64,000 nucleotides of DNA from NCBI RefSeq assembly GCF_021018895.1, contig NC_079369.1, positions 7,757,694 to 7,821,693 on the forward strand, read 5' to 3'. Positions 48,171 to 61,012 of the stretch are shown piece by piece; positions within the stretch are counted from its first letter, which is position 1, and every line of letters begins with the position of its first letter. Below the pieces are notes generated by a model. That model did not search any database, had not been told where the DNA came from, and saw only the letters and a list, made by a program, of their open reading frames with translations. The stretch is from Seriola aureovittata. Its lineage: Eukaryota > Chordata > Actinopteri > Carangiformes > Carangidae. The position numbers and the translations under genes were made by a program.

Positions 48171-51071
48171 ACTAGATGTACTCACTCCATTGTGTTTTGT
48201 TGTTCCTTTTTTTAGATAGAATTTATGGGCATGAGAGAGATTCAAATGGAGATCACATCTGTTTCACACAACCCTGACCAACGACAGTGAATCGTGATGT
48301 AATTTATCCCCGGGATATGTAACAGTCCTTGCATTAGTTTTTGTTTTTTACCAGTTCTAATGATTATCAACAACATGTAGACCTAATACTGGTGATAACT
48401 CTCTGCAGGGTAGTAGTGGCATAGTGCTTATTGTTTCCATCCATTCACATCTGGCTGAGGCGTTACAATAACAATATCTCTATAGCTCACTGCGGGGCAC
48501 ACAGCAGCCTGTTTGAGTGTGAGCACAGTCATTGTGAAAAGGTTAACCGGAAATGCTGCTGAAACCAGGCAGACTCAAATTGTGGATGAGGGATCCTCGT
48601 TGTACTTAAGTTTTTAGGATTAGGTTTCAGCCGCAGTGATGTTAAAGGAAAAAGACTGGCAGTAGGAGTCCTGGGCTCATTTACACAGTAGCAATCACTT
48701 GTTGTTTTTCAATTCACATGCAAAAGTGAAAGACGCTGCTGTAAGTGAAAATGGACCCCTTGTTCATACGGTGTAGTTCACATTTAAGCATTGCTTTAAG
48801 TTCATTTTTTGACAGTTATATATGACTTGCTTCACTGAGCTTAGGTACTTTATGCTAGATGCCATTGTTGAATTGCTAACTTTTCCTAGAAATTTGACTT
48901 GATGCCTCAACAAACCTTGTTTCTGATCATGTAGTAGTGTTTTTACTTAGCAGATGTACACAGTTTTTTATAATCTGAATATTTTTTATGTCCGTGGAGA
49001 ACTGTTTCTTCCTGTCAGTTCCCCTATGTGTCGCATTACATGCCAGAGGACAGGAGTAGTCATACTGGCCACGGGGTTCCACCCAAGGGTCTTGGGCAAT
49101 TCTTGGAGCTGGAGAAGAGGAATCCTCCAATGTTTGACTGCCCGAACTATTTCTTGTTTACCCTGTTGGACTTCATATTGACTTAAGCACGCTTGTTTAC
49201 AGTGTGAACAACCTATCTTAGACAGTTAAAAACACGTGTGTAGTCATGAAATGGTAATAGTGTTTATTGTTTTAATGAAGCTTACCTTTCAATTTTAGTT
49301 CCACCTTGAAGAAACACTCTTTGAATTCAGGCTTTCTTGCTCCACCATATTTCCCATACTTAACACTTTGCCCTTGACAGCAAATTTACTCATCGTCTGC
49401 TGTTTGCATAGCCAGTGCCCAATGAAATGAAAATGACATATACCATTGCAGAATACTTATGGTATATCTTCGGTAAATGGTCATCTGCTGACCAGGTGGA
49501 CCATTTTTCTGACAATGAACTGGCCTTTAAATAAATGGTAAGAAGTAGTGTTTGTTTTTTGGAGATTGCCTTCCATACCCACAGAGGTACTATATTCATA
49601 GGCACAATTTTAGACACGATAGACACAAAATTCACATTTTAATTCTTGCTCAGTGACAGTTTTCTCTTTTAAAAGTGATTACCATAATAAAATTGGCTCA
49701 GGTATGTTTGACATAGATAACATGTTGTGTATGACCACATGACTAAGAGATAGATAGATGGATAGAAAGAAAAAGAAAGAGGAAAGAAATAGAGAGTGAG
49801 AGAGACAAACTAAATTGAAACTCAAATGGATCTAATTTCACAGTGGTTATTTCATGAAAGTAGAAAGTGCACCAGACTAAAACAAAAGTCAGCAGGCACA
49901 AATAACACCAGCCCAGCTGCCACGGGTATTCTGGCAGATATTGTGGGCTTAAAAATGTATCCCCATCCCTATTCGATGTATTAAAAAACAACACTCAAAT
50001 TCATGAAAACCATGTAGTACTGAAAGTGAGTGTCAAGTTCTGCATTGTATTCTTATCAGTGTTTAGCTTTGTGGTACAGAAATTTTTTCCTAAAAAATTA
50101 AAATCACCTAACACATACATAATATTCATTCACACAGTATTTCCAAGTGTTGAATGTAGGCTAGGCAGTCGCCTACTTTCCTCTGTTTGACTGGCCACTT
50201 CCAAAACTAAACATCATTTAAATTATGGCAGGATGGGAACTGGTTACATTGAGTGGTGCTACTTGGCAAATCGTCACATTTTCAAATCTAAAATGGTAAT
50301 GGTAATAAACTTACTGCTGACTTGGATAATGTAAATGACAATCATGCTTCTGTTTGGTTCCACTGGTATTTTCTCTTACAAGTGACAACTTGCACGTCCA
50401 TAATTTCCCGAAATAGCATCTTGTCCAATGTAAACAAGACTAATTGCACTTTATATATTATGGCATACAGATTTCTAAAGTTGTTTTTCTTTTCAGTCTG
50501 TCTATAACAATTGCTCCCACTGTGTGGTCAGTGCTGACATGGCAACTCTCGAACTCTCAGTGCAGCAAACAGGCAGACCAGCAACTTGGAAACATGCGGC
50601 ATCAAGGCATGTGTCCAAGAGGGGACGAACTGTCCTGCCTGACTCCCTGCCACATGGCTGTTTTGTGCAGCTTGTATGTTCATGTATTTCAACCTTAATC
50701 CCATGCGTAAAATGTCATCAAAACAAGGGTTAACTACACTGACTTTGGAAGTTTGAGCCCACTGGTCACTTACCCGATGTATGATAAACAAACTTGTCCA
50801 TTTCTCTCATAGAAAGTATACAGCATATACAGGCAAAACATGTTTGTAAAATTACACGTGAGGACAGATAATCAGTTTGCAAAAAATGTAGATCCAAAGT
50901 GGCTTCCAAAGGAGGAAACGCATCAAACCTGTTTGCTAACACCATCCCTCTGTGTAGATCAAACTATGTGTCCCGTTCATAACTTTGATAAATAACAAAA
51001 AAATGTGAACGTTTAAACGTGAATCATAAAATCGAAAATAATCTGCGGTGTCTCCCCATTCTATTAGGGTT

Positions 51072-51106
51072 AGTGTGTGGGTGTGTGTGTGTGTGTGTGT
51101 GTGTGT
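51072..51106. repeat. (GT)n microsatellite in gatad2a intron 1
   Basis: GT repeat with one GGG interruption, about 75 bp left of the hAT element. Confidence 0.95.
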
Positions 51107-51180
51107 CATGGTTTATAAAAGTCTCTGTTTCTACCTGTCCAGACTACAACACAACCTGGAATTTTCAAACTATAATGGGG

Positions 51181-51981
51181 TAGGGTTGCACGGTATACCG
51201 GTACCAGTATAGTACCGCGATACTAGAGTTTTGAAAACGGTACTATACCAGCATTTAAAAACAAACGGTACTTTTATGTCATTTTATTGAATGCAAATGA
51301 ATTGGTAAATTGGAGCCTGTCTCTTTAAGCACTGCGAGGCCAGCGAGTGTGACGTATGACTCGCATGTTTAGACTGAGGAGGAGAGAGAAACGACAAGTC
51401 GCGTCTTATACAGACGGAGCGGGTTGAAGAAAATACCGTAGATAGAGATGGCAGCTGCAGAAAAGCCCGTACTTGTGGACAAAATGGGGGCCCGAAGTAC
51501 GGTGTGGAAATATTTCGGGTTCAAACCGAACGATAAAGGCGAGCCACTGAACCCAGAGGCACCGCAGTGCAAGCGGTGCTACAAAGTGTGTCTCGCAAAA
51601 GCAGGCAACACTTCAAACCTGTCGAAACATTCAAAGGACAACCATGCGGACTTGTTCCGAGACTTCAGTCAAGAACGACAGGTGATAATGTTGCTCACCT
51701 GTTCACTGCACTGTAATGTCAATGAAAGAAGTACAAAGCCCCTCCCAGCCCAGTAGTAAACCTACAGTAGCCTGCATACAGAGAGCTAAAACATGTCCAT
51801 GGTTAATAAATACATTAAAAAATATATTTTTAAAAATTAAATGACATTCTTTAAATATTTAAATAACCCATTAAGGCAATACATAATATAATGAAATATT
51901 TTTTACAAAAAGTATCGAAAAGTATCGAAATACATATTGGTATCGGTATCGAAACAGAAATTTGGTATCGTGACAACCCTA
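51181..51981 (+). mobile_element. hAT-family transposon, 801 bp, internally deleted, with perfect 8-bp target duplication
   Basis: The left end is TAGGGTTGCACGGTAT and the right end reads, on the other strand, TAGGGTTGTCACGATACC, so the terminal inverted repeats match apart from one inserted base. Both sides carry the identical 8-bp duplication TAATGGGG (51173-51180 and 51982-51989), the size hAT transposases make. Subterminal GGTAC/GTATCG motifs recur at both ends (for example repeated AAGTATCGA at 51911-51928). The body holds a BED zinc-finger exon but no RNase-H-like or dimerisation (hATC) domain, so the copy cannot mobilise itself. The intact duplication argues for a fairly recent insertion. 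Confidence 0.9.
51448..51756 (+). CDS. BED-type zinc finger ORF inside the hAT element (N-terminal transposase exon)
   Basis: A 102-residue open frame beginning MAAAEKPVLVDK. A BED finger follows: aromatic WKYFGF (23-28), CKRC (48-51) and a C-terminal H-x5-H pair (SKHSKDNH, about 66-73). The ZBED/hAT transposase family uses this domain to bind transposon ends. The recognisable domain stops at QERQ; the sequence there, CGACAG/GTGATAATG, looks like a splice donor at 51682, so the last ~24 residues are probably intron read-through. The catalytic exons are missing. It lies in the sense orientation within gatad2a intron 1. Whether it is ever spliced into a transcript cannot be told from DNA. Confidence 0.6.
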   Translation: MAAAEKPVLVDKMGARSTVWKYFGFKPNDKGEPLNPEAPQCKRCYKVCLAKAGNTSNLSKHSKDNHADLFRDFSQERQVIMLLTCSLHCNVNERSTKPLPAQ

Positions 51982-52294
51982 TAATGGGGTCAGTCTCTGT
52001 TTTAAGGGCCTGAAAACTCTGGATTAGTGGACACCAGGTGCAAATGTAGCAAAAGTGATGCGTTTTAAAACTGAAACATATTAGTATAGACTTAGCCTGA
52101 GGCTCAGTGTATGCACTCGTGTCATCCATATCGCCAGCTTTGACTAACGTTAGTTGGACGTGGCAGAGGCACGAGACTGAGATGAGTGTGAGAGGGTCTA
52201 AATATCGGTTTTGATACTTTTTCAGCTAAGTGCGGAGTCCTAAGATGTGCAGCCGTGCACCTACACTAAATTAAACATTTTTAATAGTAAAACT

Positions 52295-52433
52295 GTTTTG
52301 ATAATTGTTTAGAGCACCTGCGATGACATTTCTCACTATTTTCAGAATTTTTACAAACTAAAAAAATCAGTTAATTAATGGAGAAAATAATCAGATTAAG
52401 CAATGGTGAAAATAATCATTGGTTGCAGTTGGA
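52295..52433 (+). repeat. Fish MITE copy (right half), family with AGAGCTGCAACGATTA-type ends
   Basis: TTTTGATAATTGTTTAGAGC ... GGAGAAAATAATCAGATTAA ... GAAAATAATCATTGGTTGCA matches the 3' half of a small inverted-repeat element that I recognise as abundant in percomorph genomes. The same family appears at 2865-3131 and 61013-61258. It is degenerate. Confidence 0.7.
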
Positions 52434-52436
52434 TAT

Positions 52437-52700
52437 AAAAGAGTTAAAAAACTACTAACTACAACAATAAAATTCTGCTTTTACATTAAAGCATGAGTAA
52501 TAATAATTTGAAATTGAATTATAATATAACTAACTGGGGACATGTTTCTGCATTTAGTACTTAATACTGGAAGTACATTTTCATGATAATACTTAAGTAC
52601 TTTTACTTAACATTGTCAGTGCAGGATTTGTAACAGAATATTTTTACAGTATGGTAATTAGTACTTTCATATCAAGTAGAATGAGTTAATACTTCTTAAA
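52437..52700 (+). repeat. Interspersed fish repeat (AAGTACTTTTACTTAA type)
   Basis: Contains CTACTAACTACAACAATAAA, ACATTAAAGCATGAGTAATA, TACTTAAGTACTTTTACTTA and CAGAATATTTTTACAGTATG. These are hallmarks of a common non-coding repeat in fish genomes that often abuts the preceding MITE. It is moderately decayed. Confidence 0.7.
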
Positions 52701-55275
52701 TTAGTAATTAATAATGATAATAGTAACTGTGAAATACAGTGATATTGTGAAACTGTTATTTTCTGAGACGGTTATCAGAGAGATCTTACCATTGCAACCC
52801 TATGCCACAGTGCGGTTAGGGGTTCCATACACTGCATGGTCCTCCACCACGTCCACCACACTACATAAGAAAAACAATGACATGATTATCATTCCTGAAG
52901 CTCGCTGTCATTGCCACTGCCCTTTGTCTTTTGGATCAGTCCATTATCAGGGTGAAATGACTCAGCTTACAAATTGTATTTTCAACATCACCATAATGAA
53001 TGAATTTTAGTCTTCCTATTTTAGGCATGCAGGAGTCTCCCCAGACATCTTGAGTATGATGATGGTGTACCATTGTTTTATGCTTATAGGAAAAATTGTG
53101 GGGTTTAACTATATTCAAAATAGATGAAATGACTGAAAGTATGGGGTTTTAATTGATACTCTAACCAGAATTCATGTATTGACTCACCCCCTCGTAGAGT
53201 TGAAAAAGTTTGCAGTCTAGTCGAGAACACGACATCCATTCTTTCAAGTCTACAGAAGCCTAGTGTTCGATAATTCAAACATAAGACTTTGTGTGGAGTG
53301 TCGCTTAAAAAAAAACACATTTTATTTATAGCTTAAAGCAGCAGGTGTTACAGGTGCTACATTGAGTTTTATGGTTTACATGTATAACTACATCTTAACA
53401 ATTAAAACTGGATATGAACCCTGTCATTGCAAAATAGCACTTGCCTATTCTGGCACTCAAAAGTATCGAGGTTCAATACCAAGCCGTGACATCACTGTTG
53501 GGATTGGTAACAAGTGCAAGAGACAACAGTTTTAGGCCACAACCGATAGTGATGTTGGGTGACGGAACTTGTGCCAGGCGTTGAGTTGTAATACTTGTTT
53601 TACGGCATTATCATTTCTTTAAAGAATGTGGGCATCCTCATAGGTGTAGGCCAGCACTCACACTTCAGACAGGTTCAGTGTTCATGTCAGACATGACACT
53701 GAGAACATGCTAATTTGTAAAATGATTTTCAGTCTGTGGGCACTGATCATCATATAAAGGAATACTTTTTCTGCTGACTGAATACACTAACTTCACTCAC
53801 TTTGTGTATGTGGACTTGGATAAGATTTTATAACCATTTCCAACATTAACCTGCTGGCTACACAGGGAATAGCTTTTCTTTAATATAATGTTGTACTCAT
53901 TGGCCTGTAGATGTAGAACTTCAACATGTTGCTCCCTTCTTGTGTATCAGATGAGTTGTACGTCAAGTGTTGGAAAAAGGACTTCTCATGGCAGTTGTGT
54001 TCTTGTTGTGGAACTTTTATTTTATCTTTGCCAGTTGCCTAAACAAGCCTGGCAACTAGTTACAGCAAATCATCGGGCTGAACCAGCCAGTCATTGAATC
54101 TCATACAATTTCTCATTGCCATTGTTCTTAGAAACTATGTAGGTGCGGAATAGTAATTAGTAATGTTGCATGGTAAGTTTTTCTGCTTTTGTAATGGCAT
54201 GAGAGGGCGGTTGTGGTGGTGATTTTATTGTTTTTATATGCGCTCAGACATTTTATTGACAGTATCATTACAGTCATTCATATAATTTGATGTACAACTA
54301 GTTAATTTGTCTGAAATCTGGAAGTGTTTTAATGTGCCTACCTTTATATTGGATAACTCTTTTATCCTTCAGAATGTTTTATTCACTCTGGTATAACCTC
54401 GATTAACCCTAACTGATGAAGATCTTCTAAAATTTATGACTACTGACTAAACTCAAAAAAATGAAGCAACTGACCTACTTTACCCACTTGTTTTCTTAAG
54501 CAACTGGCGCTGATGATGTGCTTAGCTTAGAGTTGTCTACTATACTGTATTTTTTATTTTTTTTTTGCACCTTTTAAGCTCTTTTTCCCTCTCTACTCTG
54601 GTCACTTCCTGCTGCCATCCATTTCTGAGAAATGTAATTTGATAGCAGTCTGCGTGTGTCCTGGCCCTCCGGTCTGCATGTGGGTATGGGCTTCTGGTTT
54701 TACAGGATTATGGAGTAACCATTTGGAAGCAATTTGGCTGAAATTGGAGATTATCCCTGTCTAGGATTGTTGAAAACATTTAGCGATTCCTTTTTATTAT
54801 AGCTAGTAAACATTTGTGGTTGAAAATGTATCCCGTGATTTTGTGATTAGAGGCACAAGAAAGAAGAGATGGATGTCATGAGATGTTAAGATGTTTTAGA
54901 GCTCTGTAATGTTCTGTTAAATGTGTGAATCAATTACTCAAAATATTACAGAATGCTTTTGTGCACTACACATGTATGTTTGTGCATGCGTGCCAAAATC
55001 CAGATGAGATGTCGGCTGTGAGAATTATTTTTTTGTTAGTTAGTTCTATATGTAATGATACATAACAAGTAGTAACATTAGTGTGTCTGTGTTTTCTAAA
55101 CAGCTGTAGTCATATGTGTTTTAATTTGGCTTTATGTTTATGCATTCTTGTGTGATCACGCACCAAAGTCTGGTTTGCACTTCCTGGACTTACTGCTGTT
55201 GTCGTTGTCACATTGCTGAGGGAGAATCCAGGTGGAGACATGCGCACACATACATACACTCTGTGTGGCTCTGGC

Positions 55276-55361
55276 TCTGGCTCGCTCACTCACACACTCT
55301 CTCACACACACTCTCTCACACACACACACACGGACACACACACAGACACACACACACAGAG
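55276..55361. repeat. Compound CA/CT simple repeat
   Basis: Alternating CTCACTCACACACTCTCTCA-type and CACACA units with GGA and GAGG interruptions. Confidence 0.9.
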
Positions 55362-55769
55362 GCAGTCTGGCAGATTCAGGGTTAAAGGCTTCCATTTTGT
55401 TAGGTAACACCCTAATGGTCTGATCTGTCAGTGGCGTTAAAATGGCAGGGGCTTAACCCTTGGCGTTCGGGACCCAACCAGTAGGGGCACACACTTCTGG
55501 GCTGGCCGAGCCTACAACAGAACAACTGAGGAGGAGGGGGGAGGAGGGGGAGTGTGTGTGAAGCAGGGAGGGGTGGAGAGAAGGACGGAGAGTGAGCAAA
55601 TGAGAGAGAAGACAAGGAAGAGTATTTTTCACTTGAGTACAGTTAGATTATGGCTCAGCTAACCACATGGGCTCTGCACCCCTCTCCCTCCCCCAACCAT
55701 GGCACCACCTCAGCTGGTCCCTGCCCCCACTCCTAGCCTGGTGAGCACAGATTAGCATAGGTAGTCTGA

Positions 55770-55771
<2 letters not shown>

Positions 55772-55802
<31 letters not shown>
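55772..55802. repeat. T31 homopolymer
   Basis: Thirty-one consecutive T in gatad2a intron 1. I see no retroposon body next to it. Confidence 0.93.
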
Positions 55803-55805
<3 letters not shown>

Positions 55806-56190
55806 ATTTAGACGATATCCCAAAGGAAAAGAACAGCACTCTTTAATACCCCGAAATGATTTAGTTATTGAAAAAACATATTTTATGAGCATGACATGAC
55901 ATAAATGAAGTAGCAGGAGTAGCGCTTATGGTGGTGAGTAGAAAGTAGTCACCCTGAATTAAAGATAATTATCGCCTGGTTATATCTGCCAGTAAGATAA
56001 TTGGCACTTTGAGTGATTAATTCAATATTACAAGGGCCGGGGCCCCTTAGCCACACAAGAAAAGGAGTTGTCGCTCTGCTGTCTTTTATTGGGCAGTAAT
56101 AATCCACACTTGTATTGCTTTTATTGGACAGAATAATTGTTGTTTCCCCTCATATTGAACCCCAAGGACACAGTTAAAAAGCCTCAGTTT

Positions 56191-56212
56191 AAAAAAAAAA
56201 AAAAAAAAAAAA
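56191..56212. repeat. A22 homopolymer
   Basis: Twenty-two consecutive A. The 400-bp segment between this and the T31 run carries outward-facing T and A tails but no recognisable element. Confidence 0.93.
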
Positions 56213-56919
56213 GGCTGTTAATGTGTTAGCTGGCTGGGTCCAGTCCCAGTGGGGAGATCATTACAGTGCTGGAGATGAGAGGCTTGCACGCTACCTGAGA
56301 GGATGAGCCTTAGCCATTGATCAGCTCTCTACGAACCCGTGGACACAATAGGAGGCTGACTATTGAGAATGAAACGTGTAGTGTCAGTCCAGGTCACAAG
56401 ATTTACATTTTCTTTCTGGCAAGTGCATTTTTATCTTGCCACGCTAGACACAGGCATATCTGATTTATTTCATACACCTTCATTTATAGACAAGAAGAGT
56501 GATGCTACCCTATGTAGCCTTCACAGAAAAATGCAAATTTATTAAATCTATTGATTTGGGTAAGCCTGCTTTGAGGCAGTTACTGTGTAGGATATCAAAC
56601 AGCTTGGTACATATCTTTTCATACGTGTGTTTTGTTAGATTCATTTGAATGGCCAGTAGAGCTGTCTCATCTCACTTGCAGCCCCTAACTCCCTCATCCT
56701 TTGTTTTTTCTCCATCTTAAGATCTTCTCTGCCCTTAGGCCTTATTATTCTGAGGGAAATGAAGGGGACATGTATGTACTCCTCCTCCTCCATAGTCTCC
56801 CAAAGAGGAACAGGCACAGATCACTAATCACTCGCTGCTGTCTTCTCCTGTCTTTTGCATCCTATTGCCATTTTTATAGCTACTGCTTTTTAATGTCAAA
56901 GTGAGTGACAGACGATTGA

Positions 56920-58080
56920 CAAATTAAAGGAAAAATCGGAATAAATGAGTGGAGAAGCATAACAAATGCACACACAGCTGCACTGCATGGTACAATTAAG
57001 CAGTTAACATCCCATCATGCTCTATGGCATGTGTGAAAATGCTGAACAGGCCCAGTTGTTTCTGATTTTGTATCAAGATGGCCAGAGGAAAAGATGTGAC
57101 TTTGAAAGAGGTTTGATTGTTGGGGCATGTATGCCAGGAGTTTCAGCCACAAATACTGCTCAACTGGCTGGTGTTTCAACAGGAACAGTGACTAAAGTGA
57201 CATCTGCATTTAGTTCTATGGGAAAGACTTCAGGAAACAGGGCTGGACATTTGATGACCATGATGCTCGTACATTAGTGACATATGTAAGGAAAAACTGA
57301 AGAGCATTTTTCCTTAGCTGACTGACAGTGATAATGTAAGACATGATCAGACTGTGTCAGCAAAAACAGTCCATCAACAATTACATAGAGAGGGATATTA
57401 TAGTAGGGTTGCAGTGTATAAACCGCTCATTACAAAGATGAATGCACATTTTAGTTCAGTGGTGTAAAAACCACAGGCACTGGTTAACAGAGATGTGGAA
57501 AAAAGTGAAATGGTCAGATGAGTCATCCTTCACCATATTCTCCACAAGTTTGTGAGTGCATGTGTATTGTACATCAAGATAAGTACAGGCCTGAGTGCTT
57601 TAACCCTACAGTGAGGGGATCTGGTGCCTCTGTTATGCTTTGGGGGGCATTGTGCTTGCAAGGTTTGGGTCCACTTGTTCCCTTTAGAGAGAACACGGCA
57701 AATAAACACAAAGTTGTTCTGAGTGATAACCTTTATCCTATGATGAAACATTTTTGTCCTGATGGGAATTCTCTCTCCCAGGATGACAATGCTATCATCC
57801 ATAGGGTTCAAGGGGTCATTGCATGGTTTGATTAGTATGATGCTATGGCATATGATTCACCAGATCTTAACCCAGTTGAACACCTGGTGGTGAAATTGAA
57901 GGAAAGATGTGGATTACAGGCAATAGGTTAAATTAAAAAGATATGTTAATATTGTTCAATTTGTACCAGGAAAAAATATAAACGCCAGCAACCACAAATG
58001 AGACAATACCTTTACTGCAGCATGTCAGCACAGCAATGAAAGCCCTTTTAAGAAATGAAGGTTTCTGTCCACTGAAACAC
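56920..58080 (+). pseudogene. Decayed Tc1/mariner-type transposon (fish Tc1-like) with broken transposase
   Basis: Upstream non-coding sequence CAATTAAGCAGTTAACATCC and the start ATGGCCAGAGGAAAAGATGT (57078) are those of fish Tc1-like transposases. The N-terminal helix-turn-helix survives in one frame (FERGLIVGACMPGVSATNT, about 57102-57158; TVTKVTSAFSSMGKTSGNR). The catalytic part is in another frame (EQYRPECL-like YRPECFNPTV, ASVMLWG, then VVLSDNLYPMMKHF and SQDDNAIIHR, about 57580-57830). Frameshifts and a stop after WFD (57833) separate these. The DD of the catalytic triad is recognisable but the reading frame is destroyed. Terminal repeats were not identified, so both limits are approximate. 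Confidence 0.85.
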
Positions 58081-61012
58081 TAGAGGGCTTTAAATTTGAA
58101 ACGGTTACAGGAAGTGTTGAGTGTGTATTAACCCATAATGCAGTAACTTTAACATGACCAACGAGAGCTACTGAAAACGAGGCTTTGTACTAAAAAACAG
58201 AGCGGGAATTAGAAATAAAGACCTGCCTCTAATACAATTATAATTGTTCTGTTGTCTGACAATGCTGACAGTAGGCAGAGTACAAATAGGACGGGATGAT
58301 GTCAGTTGTTTACAGCAGTTCCACAACATCTTTCAACTACGCCGTCAATTTTGCACCATATTCAGTCCAGCCATATACAGGGTCTTGACCTTGTCTCGTT
58401 TCAACTCAAAGTGCTTGAATTTCTTCTCCAAAAACACAAAACATGCAATGAAGGTAAAATGTGACGGACCTACAAATCCTAAAGAATCAACAACAAACTG
58501 ATCCTGATTGTAAAATGTATTGTGGGCGATGCAGTGTTTTTCCTATCTTGTTGAGTGTGTTCTTGTTATGGGAGAAGATCATTAATGAACCTGATTTCAA
58601 AATCGTTTTGAAGGTTCCTGTAATCAGAGCCTGTCCTCCAGAGTGCATGGGTTATGTGTGTAGTGTAAGTCAAAGAGCTGTAATGTGACAACGCATGGCA
58701 GGCTTGATAGACTGAAATGGATACTGGAGATGAGTAGTGATCAAGGATTGAGGACAGTAATTGGCAGAACTGATCCTTGAACAGAACTGCCACTCTGGGT
58801 TGCTGAGTCCCAGGAAGAGAGATTTGGGGTACCAGTTCCCTCTAGGCATCTCCTGATGGACTTGATAATGGACAAGTCAGACTTGTTTGTGAGATCGTAG
58901 TGTCAGTTTCACTTGATTTTACACACTGGATGGATGAAACTGGGGGAGCATTGAAGCTGCCAGGAAAGCTACTAGCACTGATTGAATCAGGATCTTTTCA
59001 CAGTTGATTGCTTGACCATAAAATACAAATTCCTGATGTCCTCCTCCAAACCAAATTTGTTTATGTATGTTTTATCAAATGATGCTGTATTTAAATGTGT
59101 TTCTCTGACATGTTCTGTTTAAACACGTGCTGGTTTTCAAAACCAGAGATTTTGCAATCTGAGATGAATTTTAAATTTGACTGGCACAACTAGGAGAGAG
59201 GGAAGCTTTGTCCTCATCATAATGAGTTGTCATGGAAGCTCTTAGACTTAGTGTTATACCTGCTTGTCCTTTGTCACCACCTGCCATCACAAATTACTCA
59301 CACAGTGTCTCAGTGCAACACTATCTTAGCTTCTGGCAGCTTGAAGTATTGATGCCATGTTATTTCTGCTCTCCAACCCTCTCAGGTTTCACCATGAATA
59401 GCGTAGATAGACTCTTGTGTTTGATGGCTAGGCTCAGATAATTACCATATAGTTAAGATAATGAATCTCCTACAGCTTTTGTCATCTTTGATACCTCTTA
59501 GTGGAGGTTGTGAATGACCTCCTATCACACAACAGGCCTTCACGGCTCATATAAAAACCAAGGAACTGAATTGGAAATGGCCTTGTGTGAGTAGTGGTGC
59601 TTCACTGAATGTGAGTGAGATGGAGTCTGGATCAATGATGAAACTGGTAGATGCAGCTCTCTCACTCAGCGTCATGTGTGCACCCAATACCTATCACAAC
59701 ATATGCATGGACAACAATTTTAATTCGTTTTACACCCCTTGTTGCTTAGCAGCAGTGCATCAAGCACATTAAACACTGAGTACATGATGACATCCATTTC
59801 CTCTGGGACAAAAGTAGCCACGTCTCTAGACCTTAAACTAGCAACCACAGCGTTCGTAGTGCCGTGCAGATGTGACTCTGCTTGGTCCCAAAGGGTTACA
59901 GTCATTTTATGGCTGACACGGTTCACCACCACAGTGTTGCAGCCAGAGAATGTGCAGCCACCATTTGTACAGTCTTACAGTGTAAAGTATGGTTTCTTAA
60001 GCGCTGTGTGTGGTACATGGGCACATACACATACACACCCACAAACAAGCTGTCATCTCTGGCAGATAGATAGCCTTTGTGTCCAGGGATGGTACAGCAG
60101 GGCACATCTGTCCTTGCTGAGTTACCAGAGCAGGGGGAATTTTAGGCTTCACAAACAGAACTGAATGTTTTAGTTGTCCTGTAGTTGTTTTTCATGTGGT
60201 GGGTTTAGTTATCAGCTCAGCTTAACATCTTGCAAAGTGTCATCCCCAGTAAAAATAAAACTTGGCTGATTTAACAGATGTGAATTACTAGTACAAAATG
60301 CAGCCTTAATGCGGACAGCGATTTGCGTTTTATTTTCCCATCTTATGTTGCAGTTATTTGAAAGCCTTTGCTTTACAGGTGACAAACTCTTAGTGGGAGT
60401 TTTTCTATACATACATATGTTTTGGAATGTCCTGTGGCCTCCCCGTGTCTCTCCCTCCCTTCTGCCACTCCGTCTCTCCAGGGGTTAAACCTGCGCCTAC
60501 TCTCAATCGGAGACCGGTTTGAACCGGTTTTCAGGGAAGTGCTTTTTGTCTCTTGTGGAATCTTGGGATAGGGTCATGTGGAATCATCATTATGTCACAT
60601 TGGACTACAAAGACCTTGAGTCAGCTGTCTGAATCAGAAATCCAAGATCATGGTGTGTACATGCACTTAGTTTGAGCCATAGTCACCAGTTAAGCTGTCA
60701 TATCAGAATCTTTAAACATGCACAGATGTTTATGTGCTCAAAATGTTTATAAGCATCGTATGTTTATAACGTTTATTCAAGAGAGTCTGCTAGTGTCTTT
60801 TCCATAATGAGCAGTTAGCCTACATTGGTTTGACTGTTGCACAGTGGTGCTGTTTTTCTGCTGTGTAATAGGTTTTTCCCAGAAAGTAAAGTGGATCTCT
60901 CCATCCTGTGCTCTTACTGTACTGAGTGCGATTTGGGTCAGCATTTGGGGCACTGGCAGTAGAACAGGAGACGCCTATACACCTCAGGGTTGTTCCTTTT
61001 TATACTGATCAA

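Noticed and set aside
51682..51756. C-terminal 24 residues of the BED-finger ORF as real protein
   Set aside because: Sequence after QERQ loses family resemblance exactly at a CAG/GTGATA donor; more likely intron read-through.
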